The translations under genes and the position numbers were made by a program. 64,000 nucleotides of DNA from Siderastrea siderea (lineage: Eukaryota > Cnidaria > Anthozoa > Scleractinia > Rhizangiidae), in assembly GCA_964030785.1 (NCBI GenBank), contig OZ034971.1, positions 39,264,804-39,328,803 of the forward strand. The letters are read 5' to 3'. Shown in pieces: positions 24,330-36,726 of this stretch. Every line of letters begins with the position of its first letter. Positions within the stretch are counted from its first letter, which is position 1. The notes beneath the pieces were generated by a model. The model was given only the letters and a program-made list of their open reading frames with translations, searched no databases and was not told the DNA's origin.

Positions 24330-25641
24330 TTTTTATTACATAGACAAGAGTGTTTTTGCACAAAAAAAAACAGTGTCATCAAAAGCGGGAAATGGCATCA
24401 GCGATATCCTCACTAGCGAGGGTATGGAAAATACACCACTTGAGTAGTTTCGTATGAACTTTATTTATTTTCAGCTACTAAAACACTGTTGTCTATATAA
24501 TAAAAGGGAGTGTCCCTCTGGGGGTGTGCATTGACTGAGGTCGTAATATTTGCTGGTTTTCTTGCACTTTGGCCTACTTAGTGGGAGTTGACTGCGAAAT
24601 TCACTGGTATAGATTTCAACATCCCCTGTCTAGCTGGGGTGCAGACATAAATCCCTGTAACTGCCGGGCACCTTTAAGGTCCATCTAGCACCCCACCCTC
24701 ATAACTGTGATTTCAATTATATCAGTTTCTTAAATAAAATTTTCAAAGACATCATACCATTCAATGCAGAGTTTTTGCCCTTGAATTGAAACAACCATTT
24801 TCGTTGTCTAAAATATTTCATTGTTATTTTTGTCCCTTCAGAAAGACAAGGAAAATCAAGGAGACACAATAAGGGGGAATTTTTAAGTTAAATGAAATAC
24901 ACTTTGACACTAAGTGAATGTAATCTAAATCATTCCACTTTATTGATATAACATTAACTAAAGGATTATAATTACAAAACAGTCGTTTATGTTCACAATT
25001 AGCCTGAAGAAAAACACACAAAAAGGTTTGGGAGAATCAGAAAGCTCAGGTGAACTTATAAAATGGAAAAAGCAGTATACTCTGATATTCTCCATCCCAA
25101 ACTGTCCTGTGTCTTAACATTAGACTACCAAAAATAAGAACACAAATTAAGGTACGGATATGGTTATGCCATAAACGTTTTCCATACTGGCTAAATGTAA
25201 ACAATAGTTAACAACAGTACATGTTTAGGACAACTTCAAGTGTTTGTATGTGAACCTTAAAAGGACATATGCTGAAATTCTCCCTGAGAACCTCTCATTG
25301 GGAGTTAATCAGGTCCCAGAGGTTGTAAACACAGATTCGTGAAGAACAAAATCTAACAAGTTCTCATTATGTTTAATATACACTGCTGAGTGTTTACACC
25401 TGACTCACTCAGTGTATCTCAAACTAACACTAACAAAGAAGGAGAATAAATTTATTGTCATAATAACAGTGTTTTGCACAGATTAGTGCATCAATGTGTT
25501 GCAGTGAGTTTGAGAGAACTTGAATGATTCTGTGACATTTTGCTTTCATTCTCCCAAACTCTCTCCACTGCACAAATTGACAATACACTAGAAAAATAAA
25601 AATTAAAACAATTTAAAATGACAAAATATTACTACAACAGT
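24330..25641. other. no gene recognised
   Basis: AT-rich. A short motif tttgggagaat near 25,027 is mirrored by attctcccaaa near 25,550. This could mark the ends of an old element, but the flanks do not confirm it. Confidence 0.3.
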
Positions 25642-26300
25642 TTAAGGAGGCTTGAAAGGGTTTTTAGTTGCGCGCACCTAGCCTACACACAACATATGGC
25701 TAGAATGCACAAATCACTCATGGCAACTGAATTGAAATTTCTAGTAAAAGTCGCCCGTGCAAAATACTGGAAGTGAAAATATGGCATAAATTTGGCAAAC
25801 CGGAAATAAAACGTGCACGAAACATTTGTTTTTATTGAGAAATTTTGCTTGCCAACTCATCCAGCTTTTTCACATGCATGTAGCCTTCAGTGTGCCAAGT
25901 CAAATAGAACTGTTTGGAGAATAGTTATTCAGTGGAACTTTTTGTAATTAAAAAAAAACTTTTTCAATATAACTTAAGTACTACTGAATTAAATTATAAT
26001 TAACTCTTTGTCATACTGCTAGAAAAGTTAAAGAATTTAGGGCGCTTGCTAAAAATGGAATAAAAAGGGTAGGTCACCAACTTAGTTTTTTAGACACTTG
26101 GCAAAAAACTGAAATTTGGAAGGTCTTTTGTTAACCTTAAGTGTTGCCATGGTAATTATGGCTAATTGACGTTTGTTGTCACAATCAGCCTTAAAGTAAG
26201 ATATGCATGGTTTGCCCACATGGTCAGAAATACTTTTTTGTAACAGCTTTCCTCGTTTCAAAAGGACTAAACAATTAAAAATCCTTTTGAGCCACCTTAA
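25642..26300. mobile_element. T2/Kolobok-like MITE with TTAA duplication (651 bp)
   Basis: TTAA at 25,642-25,645 is followed by GGAGGCTTGAAAGGGTTTTT. The right end reads AAAATCCTTTTGAGCCACC followed by TTAA at 26,297-26,300. The tips are inverted copies with a few mismatches. TTAAGGRR tips with TTAA duplication are the signature of T2-type elements of the Kolobok superfamily. No transposase is present. Confidence 0.65.
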
Positions 26301-27122
26301 AACACAATGCCTGATACAAATATGGCAATGAATTTGAGAGAAATTTAATGCTTGCGAAAACCGAAGCAAATACATCACACTTATTATAAAAAAATCAATT
26401 AACCAAGAAATAATAACTGTATTTACCTAAGCTAATGTATAAACACAGGAGAGGGACTCTCATTATTTAAAAGTGACAGAGAGATCTGACAGAGATACTT
26501 GTTGGAGAATAAATGCTAAGGAAAAAACAAGAAAGAAAGAAACCCCTCAATGCACCAGAACCATGTTTTGAGCATATGATACCAGTTTGTTTTTATCCAG
26601 CAAATAATAAAACAAAACATTAACTGAAAATTGTCTAATTTTTTACATCACTGGCAGTCAAATCAACTGAGTTATGTAATTTTAGCTGGCACTATTTTAG
26701 TATTTACCTTACTTGTACCACATGGTAAAATACCATAACACACTGTGTAGGTCTGACTTAGTAAATGTTGAAACTAAACAACCTTATAGTGGTACCAAAA
26801 TCGTACTTTAAATCCTGAACGTACAATGTGCAATCACTCCGGTTACTTTAAATAACAGACTGGAGTGACCTCTCTGACTGCTAATCCAGGATGTCAGTTA
26901 TACAGGGTGTGTTTAGCTTTTTAATCACTCCTGTCACTTTTAAACAAATAGTTCCCCACACCCCTCCTTCCCAAAAAAAGATATTATTAAACAATTATTC
27001 TACAAGGAACTACTTCATTGGATAATTAGTGAAAAATAAACAACTCCTATCAAACAGGTGCAATACAAATAATTACTGTTTTATTAAATTGTTGTTGATT
27101 TTTTGTCTTTACATTTTTTGGA
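26301..27122. other. no gene recognised
   Basis: AT-rich spacer between two MITEs, with nothing supportable in it. Confidence 0.3.
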
Positions 27123-27606
27123 CAAATGAAGGGCCCGGTGGAAAAAGGGCGTAAGTGACGATTTGAGGTTAAAATCGAAATTGCTCCTATTTAGCTGAAC
27201 ATTGGCACACAGGCTGGTTTTCATGTGAGGAATGCCGTAGCGCACTTATTTCTTGACCTGAGATCTAAAATTTGAAGAATTAGCGTATTACTTTTGCTTA
27301 AAACTGACACAAAGAAAACAACAGGACCGCGGATTCTAGGTTGAATTCCTTTGTTTTAGTTCAGGCAGAGAACAAAAGAAATCTTTCACGCATCACTTGA
27401 GCGAGTTCAGTTCAACAACACTTTTCACGCAAAAGTAATACGCTAATTCTTCAAATTTTAGATCTCAGGTCAAGAAATATAAAGTGCGCAACGGCGTTCC
27501 TCACATGAAAACCAGCCTGTGTGCCAATGTTCAGCTAAATAGGAGCAATTTCGATTTTAACCTCAAATCGTCACTTACGCCCTTTTTCCACCGGGCCCTT
27601 CAAATG
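27123..27606. mobile_element. 472-bp palindromic MITE
   Basis: The tips AAGGGCCCGGTGGAAAAAGG and CCTTTTTCCACCGGGCCCTT are perfect inverted copies. Inversion continues inward for most of both halves (for example gaagaattagcgtattactt near 27,275 and aagtaatacgctaattcttc near 27,436), leaving a central spacer of about 130 bp. CAAATG occurs directly outside both ends (27,123-27,128 and 27,601-27,606) and may be the duplication. A truncated second copy lies at 56,170-56,494. No coding capacity. Confidence 0.8.
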
Positions 27607-29642
27607 TTTGTTTTACGGATAAGCTTTTGAATGCTGTGGCACCTGACATAGCATTCATTGAGGCAAAAAGCAAGGTTATATTCACAGAATGATAAAGTGT
27701 GTGCAGCGTTCCAATGATAGACTGCTTTCAACCCTTTCAGGATAGTTGAGAGCGAGACTGTAGCGAGGAGGAAAGACAACAAGAGACCGTTCCCCCCTCG
27801 GCTCTTGGATCCAGGTTTTACTTTCTCCGCTTTTTTTTCTCGCTTTCAGCTATCCAGAAAGGGACTGCTAGTAGTTTAATCAAATGAGAAAACTAGATTC
27901 AGAGTTTTTAAACAACATATAATTTAAAAACTTGCGACTTACGGTAAATAAGTTAAGACAGTAATCTATTATTTATAAAAAAGACCGGAGTTTAAACTTC
28001 AGTAATACTATAAACTGCCTAAAATATAAGTAACGTTCACGCAAAAGTGAATTAAATTTTTGTCATGGTCTCAATGAGTTCTTTTGGCCAAAAAGCCACA
28101 GTTCACATGCATCTAATAATTCTCTTACTACAGCTATACAAACTATATAAAGTATCAGTAACTTAAGTGATACTGTACTGCCAACTAATTACACTGTAAT
28201 TGACAAGGAAAATCAGTGATAATATTCTTTTTTGAATCATTGTTAACAAGAAGTCAAAATAGACTGGTAACAGCCAGGCCACTTTCAATCCCCTATGATG
28301 CTCTCCTTCCCCATGGCCAGTCAGCCCCCAAGGAAAAAACATAGATTATCCACATTATGTTGGACAGGCCACATAACTAGTTTTTCCTTAACAGCATATT
28401 TTAGGAGGAATTGTTGACACCCCTCACTGATCTTACAAAAATATTAGAGCATGACAAAGTTTAATGTTATGTATGAATCCAAACATTTTTTAGCCTGGAT
28501 GTCAAAAACAGACTGTAAAAGTCAATCTAAAATGACAAAGAAGAACTTGATAATTCCTGCAAGATTTTGAATTCCCACAGAAATTTATAGAAATTGAATC
28601 AGGCTTAAGTATGTCAAATCAATTGTAAATTTATTTTTTATTTTAAGTTTGCCACAACCAGTTGAAACCATAGTTTGTATGCTGATGTCAAAGCAGCATA
28701 AAAGTGAAGACAGTACAAAAATGACTTCTTAATTTACACTGCCTCAGTCAGTGACCTGAAAGCGGAGATTTCTCACACAATTCCACTTAGGCGGGATAAA
28801 GAGAAATAGCAGAAATTAATTAAAACAACATATACAAGCTTTAGAGCTAAATAATACGGCATTACACCTTTATATAACTAATAAGCATGAGAAAAAATTA
28901 TCTATCATAGAAATTAATCTACCAGGGCAAACAATTTACAAAATAAACAACACAAAATTGACTGCTCTGACAAGGGTCTAATTTTTTTTGGCCGCTGCTT
29001 TCTCACTTGAACACAAAAGCAGTTCAGGACGAAACTTTTCTTTTTGAAAAACACAGGGAGCATTTTGATTTTTAACACTCTGTGGGCAGTGAAGCAATTA
29101 AGAAAGAACAACAAATCTGAAAGTGGAGAAGCTGAAAGTTTTAATTGACTTCATTTGAAAAGTAAATGTGTATCATGTTTTTAACCTCTCCAAAATAGAC
29201 AATTGCCAGTTAAAGTACAATTCAAAATGACAAATAAAGAACACAAGCTGAGGAAATCTTTTACAAATTCATTTAAAGCTTGATATCAAATTATTTTTAC
29301 CCAAACAATAACAGTCTGTCAGAAGTCTGCAAGGTTATATTAAGGCTAGTTCATTATAACAACACTTGCAAAAAACATGGCAGAAGATTTTTAAAGGGTG
29401 CACTTAATTTGTTCGGTCTTTTATAATATGAGTTTTAGACACAAAACTCCAATATTTAAACCGACAAGGAAAGTACTGTATGAATTTCTGTCATCTTTTT
29501 TTGTTTTTGTTTTTGTTTTATAGTGTATTCCAACAGCAATGATTGTCATATGCAACTGCAGTAAAAATACATTTACTTTACTGTGATGTTATTTAACTTA
29601 TCGTCTTCTTGTTCTTGCGCTATAAAAAACACATGATGAGTT
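27607..29642. other. intergenic DNA downstream of the NHL gene
   Basis: AT-rich and without a recognisable gene. It probably includes the 3' untranslated region of the minus-strand NHL gene next to 29,643. A short (tttttg)n run is seen near 29,497-29,520. Confidence 0.4.
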
Positions 29643-31367
29643 TTAAATAACAATTACCTTGCCATTGGAACCCTCATCTCTTAAGACAGCTACAGCAATG
29701 TGACCCTCCATGGTCACTGTAATCCCGTTAAGCCACCGAATCCTTTCTTCATCGAGTGCAATGGCTCGCACAAATTCGCCATCTTTAGTGTATATATCCA
29801 CTCGTGGGCGGTCTGTTCCTGGTTCTATACAAGCGATGACGACATGTTCACCTGCAGGGTGGGAAGCCATTGTATAGTCATATTCTTTGGTGTTAATGTT
29901 GAACTTGTTCAGCTGTGTTCCATCCTCGGTGAATACGTGAACACAGGAATCATCTGTGTCAAGCACCATCACACTGCCGTCAGGGACCGTCGTAATGTCC
30001 CTTGCACTCTTCAATATTCCTTCTCCAAAGCTACAGACATATCCTCCGTCATGGTTGAACACATCAACAACATCTTTGAACTCATCAGTCCCCCTCAATA
30101 CCAGCACTTTGTTGCTGCTAACTGTCAGTCTGCCCCAGTCCCCTCTCCCAGGAAACTTGTTCAGCCGGTCGCCACTTTTCTGGTACAAATGCACTTCTTG
30201 CTCCCATCCCTCAGCCTCAGGCTTCTTCAGTCTGACCAGTACATAGATGTTACCGTTGTTCAGGTTAGTGGCAACATCAAGAATATCAAAGTCTGTATCG
30301 GCGTCATCAGTTTGAGGTTTAAAACTGTGAAGAAACTTTCCGCTGCTACTAAACACCTTGACTGTTTTATCCCCATCGTCTGCTATGATAAACTGTCCGT
30401 CAGTGTTTGTAGCGATACCGCGCGATCCCTTCAGCTTGTGCTCCTCTTCACCCTCCTGTCCAAATGACCATGGTACACAGCAGTGTTCCATGTCAACTTC
30501 TCGCAGTACTTTAGTCACTCTCCCGTCACGCAGAGGGTCAATTTTGTCTTCCCCAATATCAACAGAAGGCCAGATCAAGACGCTTTTACCGGCTGTTTCC
30601 GAAGCATCATAAATGGCGCGATTTACCTGACAGACGGCAGAAATTATTTCCCTCCGTTTGTCTTTGCCAAAGCTGCCCCTGATATTGAGGACGCCTTTTT
30701 CAAGCTCAACCTTAAAGTTATTCTGAATATCTGGCAGAGAGTGGAGTTTCTGAAGGCATTGTTTGCACTCTGGCAATGCATTTTCCAATAGACGCTTCAC
30801 AGACAAAGATGATAAGTTGCTTGCGGTCACCACAGTCTCTACAGCTGACTCTAACATTGTCGCCATGACACGATATCGAATGGCTGTGATGCGGTCAAAT
30901 GTGCTTAGAGCTTCAGTGTTAAAGGCTCTTGTTGCTTCTTCACGAGCCAATTTGAATCTTTCTTTTGCTTCAGAAAGAGCCCTCTTAGTTGTTTCACTGA
31001 ACTCAGTCAGTTCCATGTTTGTCATTTCTGCAGCGAGGGCAACTGTTTTCACAGTAGCTGTTGTTGAAGATAAGCTAAGCTCTTCAAGGTTCTCGTTTCT
31101 TTTCCTGGCACCAATGGTTGCTGCCGCAGCTTCTGTGGGGTAAAGATATTCGAGACCAGCTTCAAAGGCGTCAATCGCTGTCAGAAGGTCCTTCCTTGCT
31201 AATCCATCCAACTTTTTCCTGATATCGTTGATTTCACGTACGATCAAATCTCGGATTTTTTGATCAGTCACATCGCCTCCTTTCAGTTTTTCGGCGGCTT
31301 TATCTCTGCCTTTATTCACGAGCAAACCAATAGTGGCTTTAAACACTGCTGTTACTATCGAGGACAT
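29643..31367 (-). CDS. NHL/beta-propeller protein with helical N-terminal domain
   Basis: A single uninterrupted frame gives a 574-residue protein. I choose the methionine at 31,367 (MSSIVTAVFKATIGLLVNK) rather than the upstream in-frame one at 31,487. It follows a TATA box by about 85 bp, whereas the 40 residues before it look like untranslated leader. Residues ~1-300 are predicted largely alpha-helical, with many heptad-like A/E/K stretches, and have no domain that I can name. From ~313 on there are propeller-type repeats typical of NHL proteins, e.g. SRGIATNTDGQFIIADDGD, KVFSSSGKFLHSF, ARDITTVPDGSVMVLDTDD and VHVFTEDGTQLNKF. There is no signal peptide or membrane segment, so a cytosolic protein is likely. 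NHL propellers usually bind protein or RNA. No RING or B-box is present, so it is not a TRIM protein. The gene is intronless; the exact function is unknown. Confidence 0.85.
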   Translation of the reverse strand: MSSIVTAVFKATIGLLVNKGRDKAAEKLKGGDVTDQKIRDLIVREINDIRKKLDGLARKDLLTAIDAFEAGLEYLYPTEAAAATIGARKRNENLEELSLSSTTATVKTVALAAEMTNMELTEFSETTKRALSEAKERFKLAREEATRAFNTEALSTFDRITAIRYRVMATMLESAVETVVTASNLSSLSVKRLLENALPECKQCLQKLHSLPDIQNNFKVELEKGVLNIRGSFGKDKRREIISAVCQVNRAIYDASETAGKSVLIWPSVDIGEDKIDPLRDGRVTKVLREVDMEHCCVPWSFGQEGEEEHKLKGSRGIATNTDGQFIIADDGDKTVKVFSSSGKFLHSFKPQTDDADTDFDILDVATNLNNGNIYVLVRLKKPEAEGWEQEVHLYQKSGDRLNKFPGRGDWGRLTVSSNKVLVLRGTDEFKDVVDVFNHDGGYVCSFGEGILKSARDITTVPDGSVMVLDTDDSCVHVFTEDGTQLNKFNINTKEYDYTMASHPAGEHVVIACIEPGTDRPRVDIYTKDGEFVRAIALDEERIRWLNGITVTMEGHIAVAVLRDEGSNGKVIVI

Positions 31368-31446
31368 TGCTGCTAAAGAGTTATTCGGTAAGAGTTGACG
31401 GACTAACGAACAAAGCTGTTTACTACGCCGTACGGTATTGGGGCGG

Positions 31447-31458
31447 TGATTTATATCC
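31447..31458 (-). promoter_or_regulatory. TATA box of the NHL gene
   Basis: Minus-strand GGATATAAATCACC lies about 85 bp before the chosen start codon, with no competing gene nearby. Transcription would begin near 31,420, which places the upstream in-frame ATG at 31,487 outside the transcript. Confidence 0.5.
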
Positions 31459-31487
31459 AGGAAAAAATTCCACAAATTACTGCCCAC

Positions 31488-33285
31488 AAATTAGATTTCG
31501 AAACAAAGAACAAAATGTTATAGTCGACTGCTTCACAAAAGACAGGAAAGTGTGCTTTGCTAAGCATTTGTTTTGAGCAACGAATTGAATGCGAGCGGAA
31601 ACTTTGTCTCAAGAGCGCAAAACAAGGGACGTCAAAAGGTTGATTTATTGGTGCTTTATCTTTTAGCTAACTGAGTTCATTAATTATCAAATGCCATGAC
31701 AAAATAGGGCAACTTAGGAAATTTTCAGACTATGTCATTTAGTGATGAAACTTTGGAAAAAGAAAAACTTTCCCACATGCGTTTTTGGCTTATTTCAGAC
31801 GGTTTTGTTGATCGCCGCAAAAAAAACAAACAAACAAACAAACAAAAACAGCCTGTATAATATTACAAATGAGTTATTCATGGCTGTATGATAGTATAAA
31901 CTTTGTCTACCTATGTTGCACATACCCACTATAAAACTAACAGACATTCAACTGGATGAGCGTTTAGTCGTTCAAGAGAAATAGTTTCCAGACTAAACAA
32001 TAGGAAGAGTTATCAATGGCTCAGAAATTAAATAATGTGACGTTAACAATTTCGGTAGGAATTTGCAGTATTTATCGTTTTATTGATGTGGTGTTTAATG
32101 TTTACTTAATTCCAGTGGAAAAAAGCCTCTGTTGGAAAGTTCGGACATTATAATGTTTGGACCCTTTATTTGTTCGGAAATTTTTGACGTTAAAATTGCA
32201 CACAGTTACATGTATTAACACATTTTCACTGATAATTCATTGCGAACAGTTCGGAATGGCCCGCGTCACTGCGTTGGGGTCAGGCTCGATATAAAAATTC
32301 ATCGAGGGTTACTGAGTCCTTTAGTAGAAATATTTTCTACAAAAATAACTTTATTTTCATCAAAGACCCTGTTAGGGGTCCAGACTAAAAGGCGCCGTCA
32401 GTTTGTCCTTCAGTTGAGTGAACGCACGGTTGTTGATTTTCACGCCCCATAACTTGAATAAATTTGGCTTGTAGGCACCGTAAACTGTTAGCTGTCCTTC
32501 TTAATATAATTCTCCGTGAAGAATAATAACCTTGTGTCTCTCTGACTCCTTGCCATATTTAAATATATTTTTATTTATATTTCAACTTCGCAGTACTTTA
32601 ATGAATGCCGTCTGTGAAGTCTAGTTTGCCTTTCGTGGTTACTTGGATTAGTGCTCTCAGGGAATTTTGCGCCTTCGCCTCGAACAGCTCAAGTGAGCTA
32701 CTTCAGTGAGCGAGTATTTCAGTTTAATGGCGAAGTCTGGTTTGCTTTGCTTTGCGCCCACTCATACAACACCGGCATTTCCTTCAGTGAAGTCAGTGAA
32801 ATAACAACTTAAGAGAAATTCCTTGCAGACTAGTGTAGAGCTGAGCAATGGCTTCTCTTTTAGCACGTTAGTTTGTGTCTTTCCAGAAAGAATATTTGAG
32901 CGTTGTTTGTCTCAAAAAGAAAAGAATGACGTTTGAGAAATGTTTAAAAATCCATTAGTGACCTAACACAGGAAAGTCTTCTGACCCGTAACAGAGTATG
33001 GCGTCAAACATTTTGCTTGTTCTTCTACAGGAAAATTCCTTTGACAAATAATGCTTCCACAAGGTTTTTCTTTTGGCAAATTCCTTTCATAAGAAACAGT
33101 AATTTAACATTCTGTGTAGTCCGAATGTTCAGGGCACATCAAAACATATGCACAACATCGCGAACAACATTGTGACCAGCATTGCCCACTACATATATAC
33201 AATGTGCGCAACTCTATGCTCAACATTGCGTTTTATGTCTAAATTGCATTGTATGCTCACTCCTGCAAATGAAATAATAGAGAAC
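31488..33285. other. no gene recognised
   Basis: Upstream region of the NHL gene, then unassigned AT-rich DNA. It contains a (caaa)n run near 31,825-31,850. The open frames are short and unconvincing. Confidence 0.35.
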
Positions 33286-35124
33286 TTAAGGAGGCTCGCA
33301 ACAGTTTTTTTGGCCTTGGGGTGTATCTTTTGAAGTCAAAATTTCGCATACAAGATAAACTTCGATTTCCTTGATACTACACCACCTTTTCAACAAATGA
33401 TCAAAGTTTATTTTCTCACTGGCTTCCTAGCAACAGCTGTCACCATAGCAACGGTAATGGACAACCCCTCATTTTAAATAATGTCGAATATCTCGAAAAC
33501 TAGTCAGACACTTTATGACGAAACTTGAACTATTTGAACTACTCAACCTACACAACTTGTATGCGAAATTAGGGAAAAATCTGTAAGAGCGTTTTCACGT
33601 AAATCATGATTCATTTTTTACGGGCTGATTTTGGTCATTCCTGCAATTTTCTCCAATATTTCAAGAAAGATAAAACTTAACACTTTCTCTTTTCAGTTAA
33701 AGGATCTTTTATGATATCAAAACATTCTTAATGTACATTGAGCTTCCTAGGTGGCTGCAATTTTAAGATATTTATATTCAAAAACTGCTAAAATGCAGCG
33801 CAAATCAGCCAAAAAGTCCGTAATTTGCATAAATAGAAATATTTCTAAACTGCCCTTACAGATTTTTCTCTTAAATTGATTGACGTTAGAATAATAATTC
33901 TTTTTGCTGTTCCAGCAAGTTTTAGGCTCAATAAACATTTCGTTTATTAGATAAGAAGGCTGAATCTCGGTCAGGTTTCAGTCGTTATTAACTTTCAACG
34001 AACAACAGTATTATTTTGTTTTTCCTGGTCTATTTCTCGGTTATTCACGTGCAATGAATATTTATACACGCTGCGCTTGTGTCCTCTCGTGCATTTATAA
34101 TTCCTTCTCATAATAATAAAAAATTTTCGTCTTCTCAGCTTTTTCCTGGAGACTCTTTGCCATTATTCTTTAAGTACTGACTGACGTTTTAGCTTTTTTA
34201 ATTACGGATTGCATACATGTTAACGCCCACGATGGCATTACACTGGGGCCGAAAAATGACGAGAAACAAGCTCAGAAGACGAATATTTTTTTTTTATTAT
34301 GAGAAGGAATTATAAACGCACGAGAGGACACAAGCGCAGCGTGTATTAATATTCATTGCACGTGAATAACCAAGAAATAGACCGGAAAAAACGAAATAAA
34401 ACTGTTGCTCGTTGAAAGGTAATGACGACTGAAACTTGACCAAGATCCAGCCTTCTTATCTAATAACAGAAATGTTTATTCAGCCTAAAACTTGCTGGAA
34501 CATCAAAAAGAATTATTATTCTAACGTCAATCAATTTAAGAGAAAAATCTGTAAGGGCAGTTTGAAAATATTTCTGTTTATGCAAATTACGGACTTTTTG
34601 GCTGATTTGCGCTGCATTTTAGCAGTTTTTAAATATAAATACCTTAAAATCGCAGCCACCTAGGAAGCTCAATGTACATTAAGAATGTTTTGATATCATA
34701 ACAGGTCCTTCAGCTGAAAAGAGAAAGTGTTAAAGTTTATCTTTCTTGAAATATTGGAGAAAATTGCAGGAATGACCAAAATCAGCCCGTAAAAAATGAA
34801 TCATGATTTACGTGAAAACGCTCTTACAGATTTTTCCCTAATTTCGCATACAAGCTGTGTAGGTTGAGTAGTTCAAATAGTTCAAGTTTCGTCATAAAGT
34901 GTCTGACTAGTTTTCGAGATATTCGACATTATTTAAAATGAGGGGTTGTCCATTACCGTTGCTATGGTGACAGCTGTTGCTCGGAAACCAGTGAGAAAAT
35001 AAACTTTGATCATTTGTTGAAAAGGTGGTGTAGTATCAAGGAAATCGAAGTTTATCTTGTATGCGAAATTTTGACTTCAAAAGGTACACTCCAAGGCCAA
35101 AAAAACTGTTGCGAGCCTCCTTAA
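33286..35124. mobile_element. 1.83 kb T2/Kolobok-like foldback element
   Basis: TTAA at 33,286-33,289 and 35,121-35,124 flanks inverted tips GGAGGCTCGCAACAGTTTTT and AAAACTGTTGCGAGCCTCC. Inversion continues through arms of ~850 bp (33,290 to about 34,135 and about 34,270 to 35,120), with a ~130 bp unique centre. The same short open frame appears in both arms (33,747-33,938 minus, 34,436-34,663 plus), differing at only four of 63 codons, so arm identity is high. The TTAAGGAG ends fit the TTAAGGRR rule of T2/Kolobok elements. No transposase, so non-autonomous. Confidence 0.82.
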
Positions 35125-36726
35125 GCAACCACGACGGCAACGCGAAGGAAAACGTCACTTTAAAAATGACTTCCAAATATTTGAAACTTTTTCGCGATAG
35201 TTTCAACTCGTTCAATCTGTCTAATGTAGCCGAATAATCCGGGAGCTGACTCTGTAAGGACGGCGTTACAGTTCAGGTAGAAAAGAGAAAATTCACTGTC
35301 GTGTGTTCACGTTCTACATAAAACTTTGAATTTGATCATTTCATGTTGTTGTTTTGCAGAGGACGGCAAAGAAATGTACAAAAATCTGTATCGCACGTGC
35401 AGAGTCATTGTTTTGCTAATTAAACCTTTTGTTTTGTGACGTTCTCGTCGGCCGTCGCCGTCGTGTTTGTTTTAGTTCCCTAATATGATGATAAGGAATC
35501 GGGAGAGAATATTCGCTACGATTTTCATTGGGCGCAACATTGTACTGTATGTTCTGGCTTAGTCAGACTCAAGCATGATCTCTGACAAACATTCGTGGAT
35601 CATTACAACGGAAATTTTGCTTCCAGCAAAAACTAATGAACTTTGGAGTGTGCTAATTTGAGCTTTTTGGGAAATATTCACACAACAAACCTTTACATTT
35701 TAATCCTCCATCGCACTTTTCAATTTTCTCTCAGGATATTTCATTCTCTAAGAGAGGAATACGTCGGAGAAACAAGAAAATCATTTTTTTCCCAACATAA
35801 ACGTGTAGCACTAAATTTTTGCGGGAGTCTAATTTTCCGGATGAGCGATTTTTTGTGTTTTGCGGTAACTAAATTTTGGGATTGGGAAAGACTGATTTTT
35901 CTTGCTGGGAGTTAACTGGATCTGCAGGAAGGGCGAGTTGAACTGGAATTATAACATTTTCGCTTTTCATTTGAGTACATGCAACAGAAATACATCTATA
36001 TGAATAAAAAACTATTAGCAAAAATGAATGAAAGAAATGCGGAATACAGATGTTGTTCTCTATGGAGTACCTTCAGACGATCCTTTTCTGTAAAGCTTTT
36101 AGCAACTAAATACTTGTAGTGTACCGACTGGAAAATCGCCGTTTTATTTCCGATATGTTTGTTTATTGTTATTTTTGTTGCTGGGACTTTTTTGGCAGAT
36201 CGTGAAGTAAACCACAAAAAAACTAGAACCAGCAAAAATTTAGTGCCGCACAGTAGTTGATCATCACACTTGGCCAGTCATTACTAAATACAATACTACA
36301 CAAAAACTTTATTTAACCGCGATAGGGTTTCAAGTGGTATCGCTTCTGGGGTCCCCTAAAAATATATTCTGTTGTGCGTAATCTAAAACAACTAAAGACA
36401 CTATAATCTAATATTGGTAAAGGATTGCTCGGAAGGAAAATGTCTAGTTTGGATATAAAAAGTGAAATTACAGTTGATCTGTCTTATTGAACAACTGCTC
36501 AAAAAAACATCCCGAAATACTTTTTAGTGTTTCGGAAAACGAAATTGGGAGACATGTCAATATATGTGTACCGTGTGTCTTAAAAAAAATTCCAAAGACA
36601 TTTGTACTTTTTCTTTTAAGGAATTCAACAAACGGATAAGTTCACTGTTTATGGTGTTTCTACGCGATGAAATGCTCAAGAAGTCCTCATTTATGTTTCA
36701 CTTAGTGGTTTATCAAACAGTTCGAA
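35125..36726. other. intergenic DNA downstream of the PPIG-like gene
   Basis: No gene recognised. The part next to 36,726 should contain the 3' untranslated region of the minus-strand SR-cyclophilin gene. Confidence 0.4.

Noticed and set aside
29700..30467. Plus-strand 255-codon open frame
   Set aside because: It is the complement of the NHL gene, which has clear propeller repeats on the minus strand; the plus-strand peptide has no recognisable features.
33747..34663. Conserved mirrored open frames in the two arms of the TTAA foldback as genes
   Set aside because: The matching peptides follow automatically from the inverted duplication; they are short and resemble nothing.
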